From assembly GCF_000328665.1 (NCBI RefSeq), contig NC_019972.1, forward strand, positions 124,001-188,000: DNA of 64,000 nucleotides, read 5' to 3'. The notes below the pieces were generated by a model that was given only the letters and a program-made list of their open reading frames with translations, did not search any database and was not told the origin of the DNA. The position numbers and the translations under genes were made by a program. The stretch comes from Methanomethylovorans hollandica DSM 15978 (GTDB lineage: Archaea; Halobacteriota; Methanosarcinia; Methanosarcinales; Methanosarcinaceae). Below, in pieces: positions 64,000 to 64,000 of the stretch (the stretch's first letter is position 1; every line of letters begins with the position of its first letter).

Positions 64000-64000
64000 G

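Overview
This window reads as the low-GC accessory chromosome of a methanogenic archaeon of the Methanosarcinaceae type (Methanosarcina, Methanolobus or Methanococcoides-like). The grounds are ten copies of the disaggregatase-related (DNRLR) repeat known from Methanosarcina, an archaeal PGF-CTERM surface anchor, a CARF-winged-helix regulator of the Csa3 type, archaeal TATA boxes about 25 nt upstream of start codons, and transposons and a group II intron of kinds common in that family. No rRNA, tRNA, ribosomal-protein or central-metabolism gene was seen.

Layout. 1-630: the tail of a gene and a RelB/RelE-like toxin-antitoxin pair. 695-15213, nearly all on the minus strand: a block that looks like a defence or DNA-processing island. 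It holds a sacsin-type ATPase fused to an HNH-like zinc motif, an SNF2 helicase, two or three small overlapping genes including a coiled-coil protein, a UvrD-type helicase fused to a RecB-type nuclease, and a cold-shock/TPR protein that is split by a frameshift. 15560: an orphan CARF-HTH regulator, probably leaderless, downstream of two inverted repeats. 16459-32447: secreted surface proteins (a glycoside-hydrolase-like protein, a CHAP-like protein, a 1945-residue LVIVD/PKD/DNRLR protein, a propeller/DNRLR protein), with an anchored formylglycine-enzyme-like protein between them. 32540-36473: an IS605 element with divergent tnpA and tnpB, then an IS5-type element lying against the 5' end of a second FGE-like gene. 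36608-37861: a tightly overlapping four-gene operon ending in a zeta/COG4185-type P-loop kinase. 38308-43740: a PGF-CTERM surface protein with LVIVD and LGFP repeats, and a TPR lipoprotein. 44092-49737: a membrane protein, an OLD-family nuclease and a HEAT-repeat membrane protein. 50892-54102: a second, decayed IS5-type copy carrying a group II intron. 54202-61694: a very large lipase/PKD/DNRLR surface protein and a GmrSD-like DUF262/DUF1524 protein. 61745-63999: a two-winged-helix membrane protein and small secreted or membrane proteins.

Two themes run through the region. One is a family of large secreted proteins built from shared modules (DNRLR, PKD, LVIVD). These recombine among themselves, as shown by near-identical internal repeats and by shared 3' flanks including the terminator hairpin; they probably act in the cell envelope or matrix. 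The other is defence and conflict functions (RelE, sacsin-HNH plus SNF2, RecB-type nuclease, CARF regulator, zeta-like kinase, OLD nuclease, GmrSD-like protein) mixed with mobile elements. The most promising candidates for an undescribed system are the sacsin-HNH/SNF2/small-ORF/coiled-coil cluster (2047-9507) and the overlapping small-gene operon ending in a zeta-like kinase (36608-37861). All functions are inferred from the sequence as read; no database search was run.
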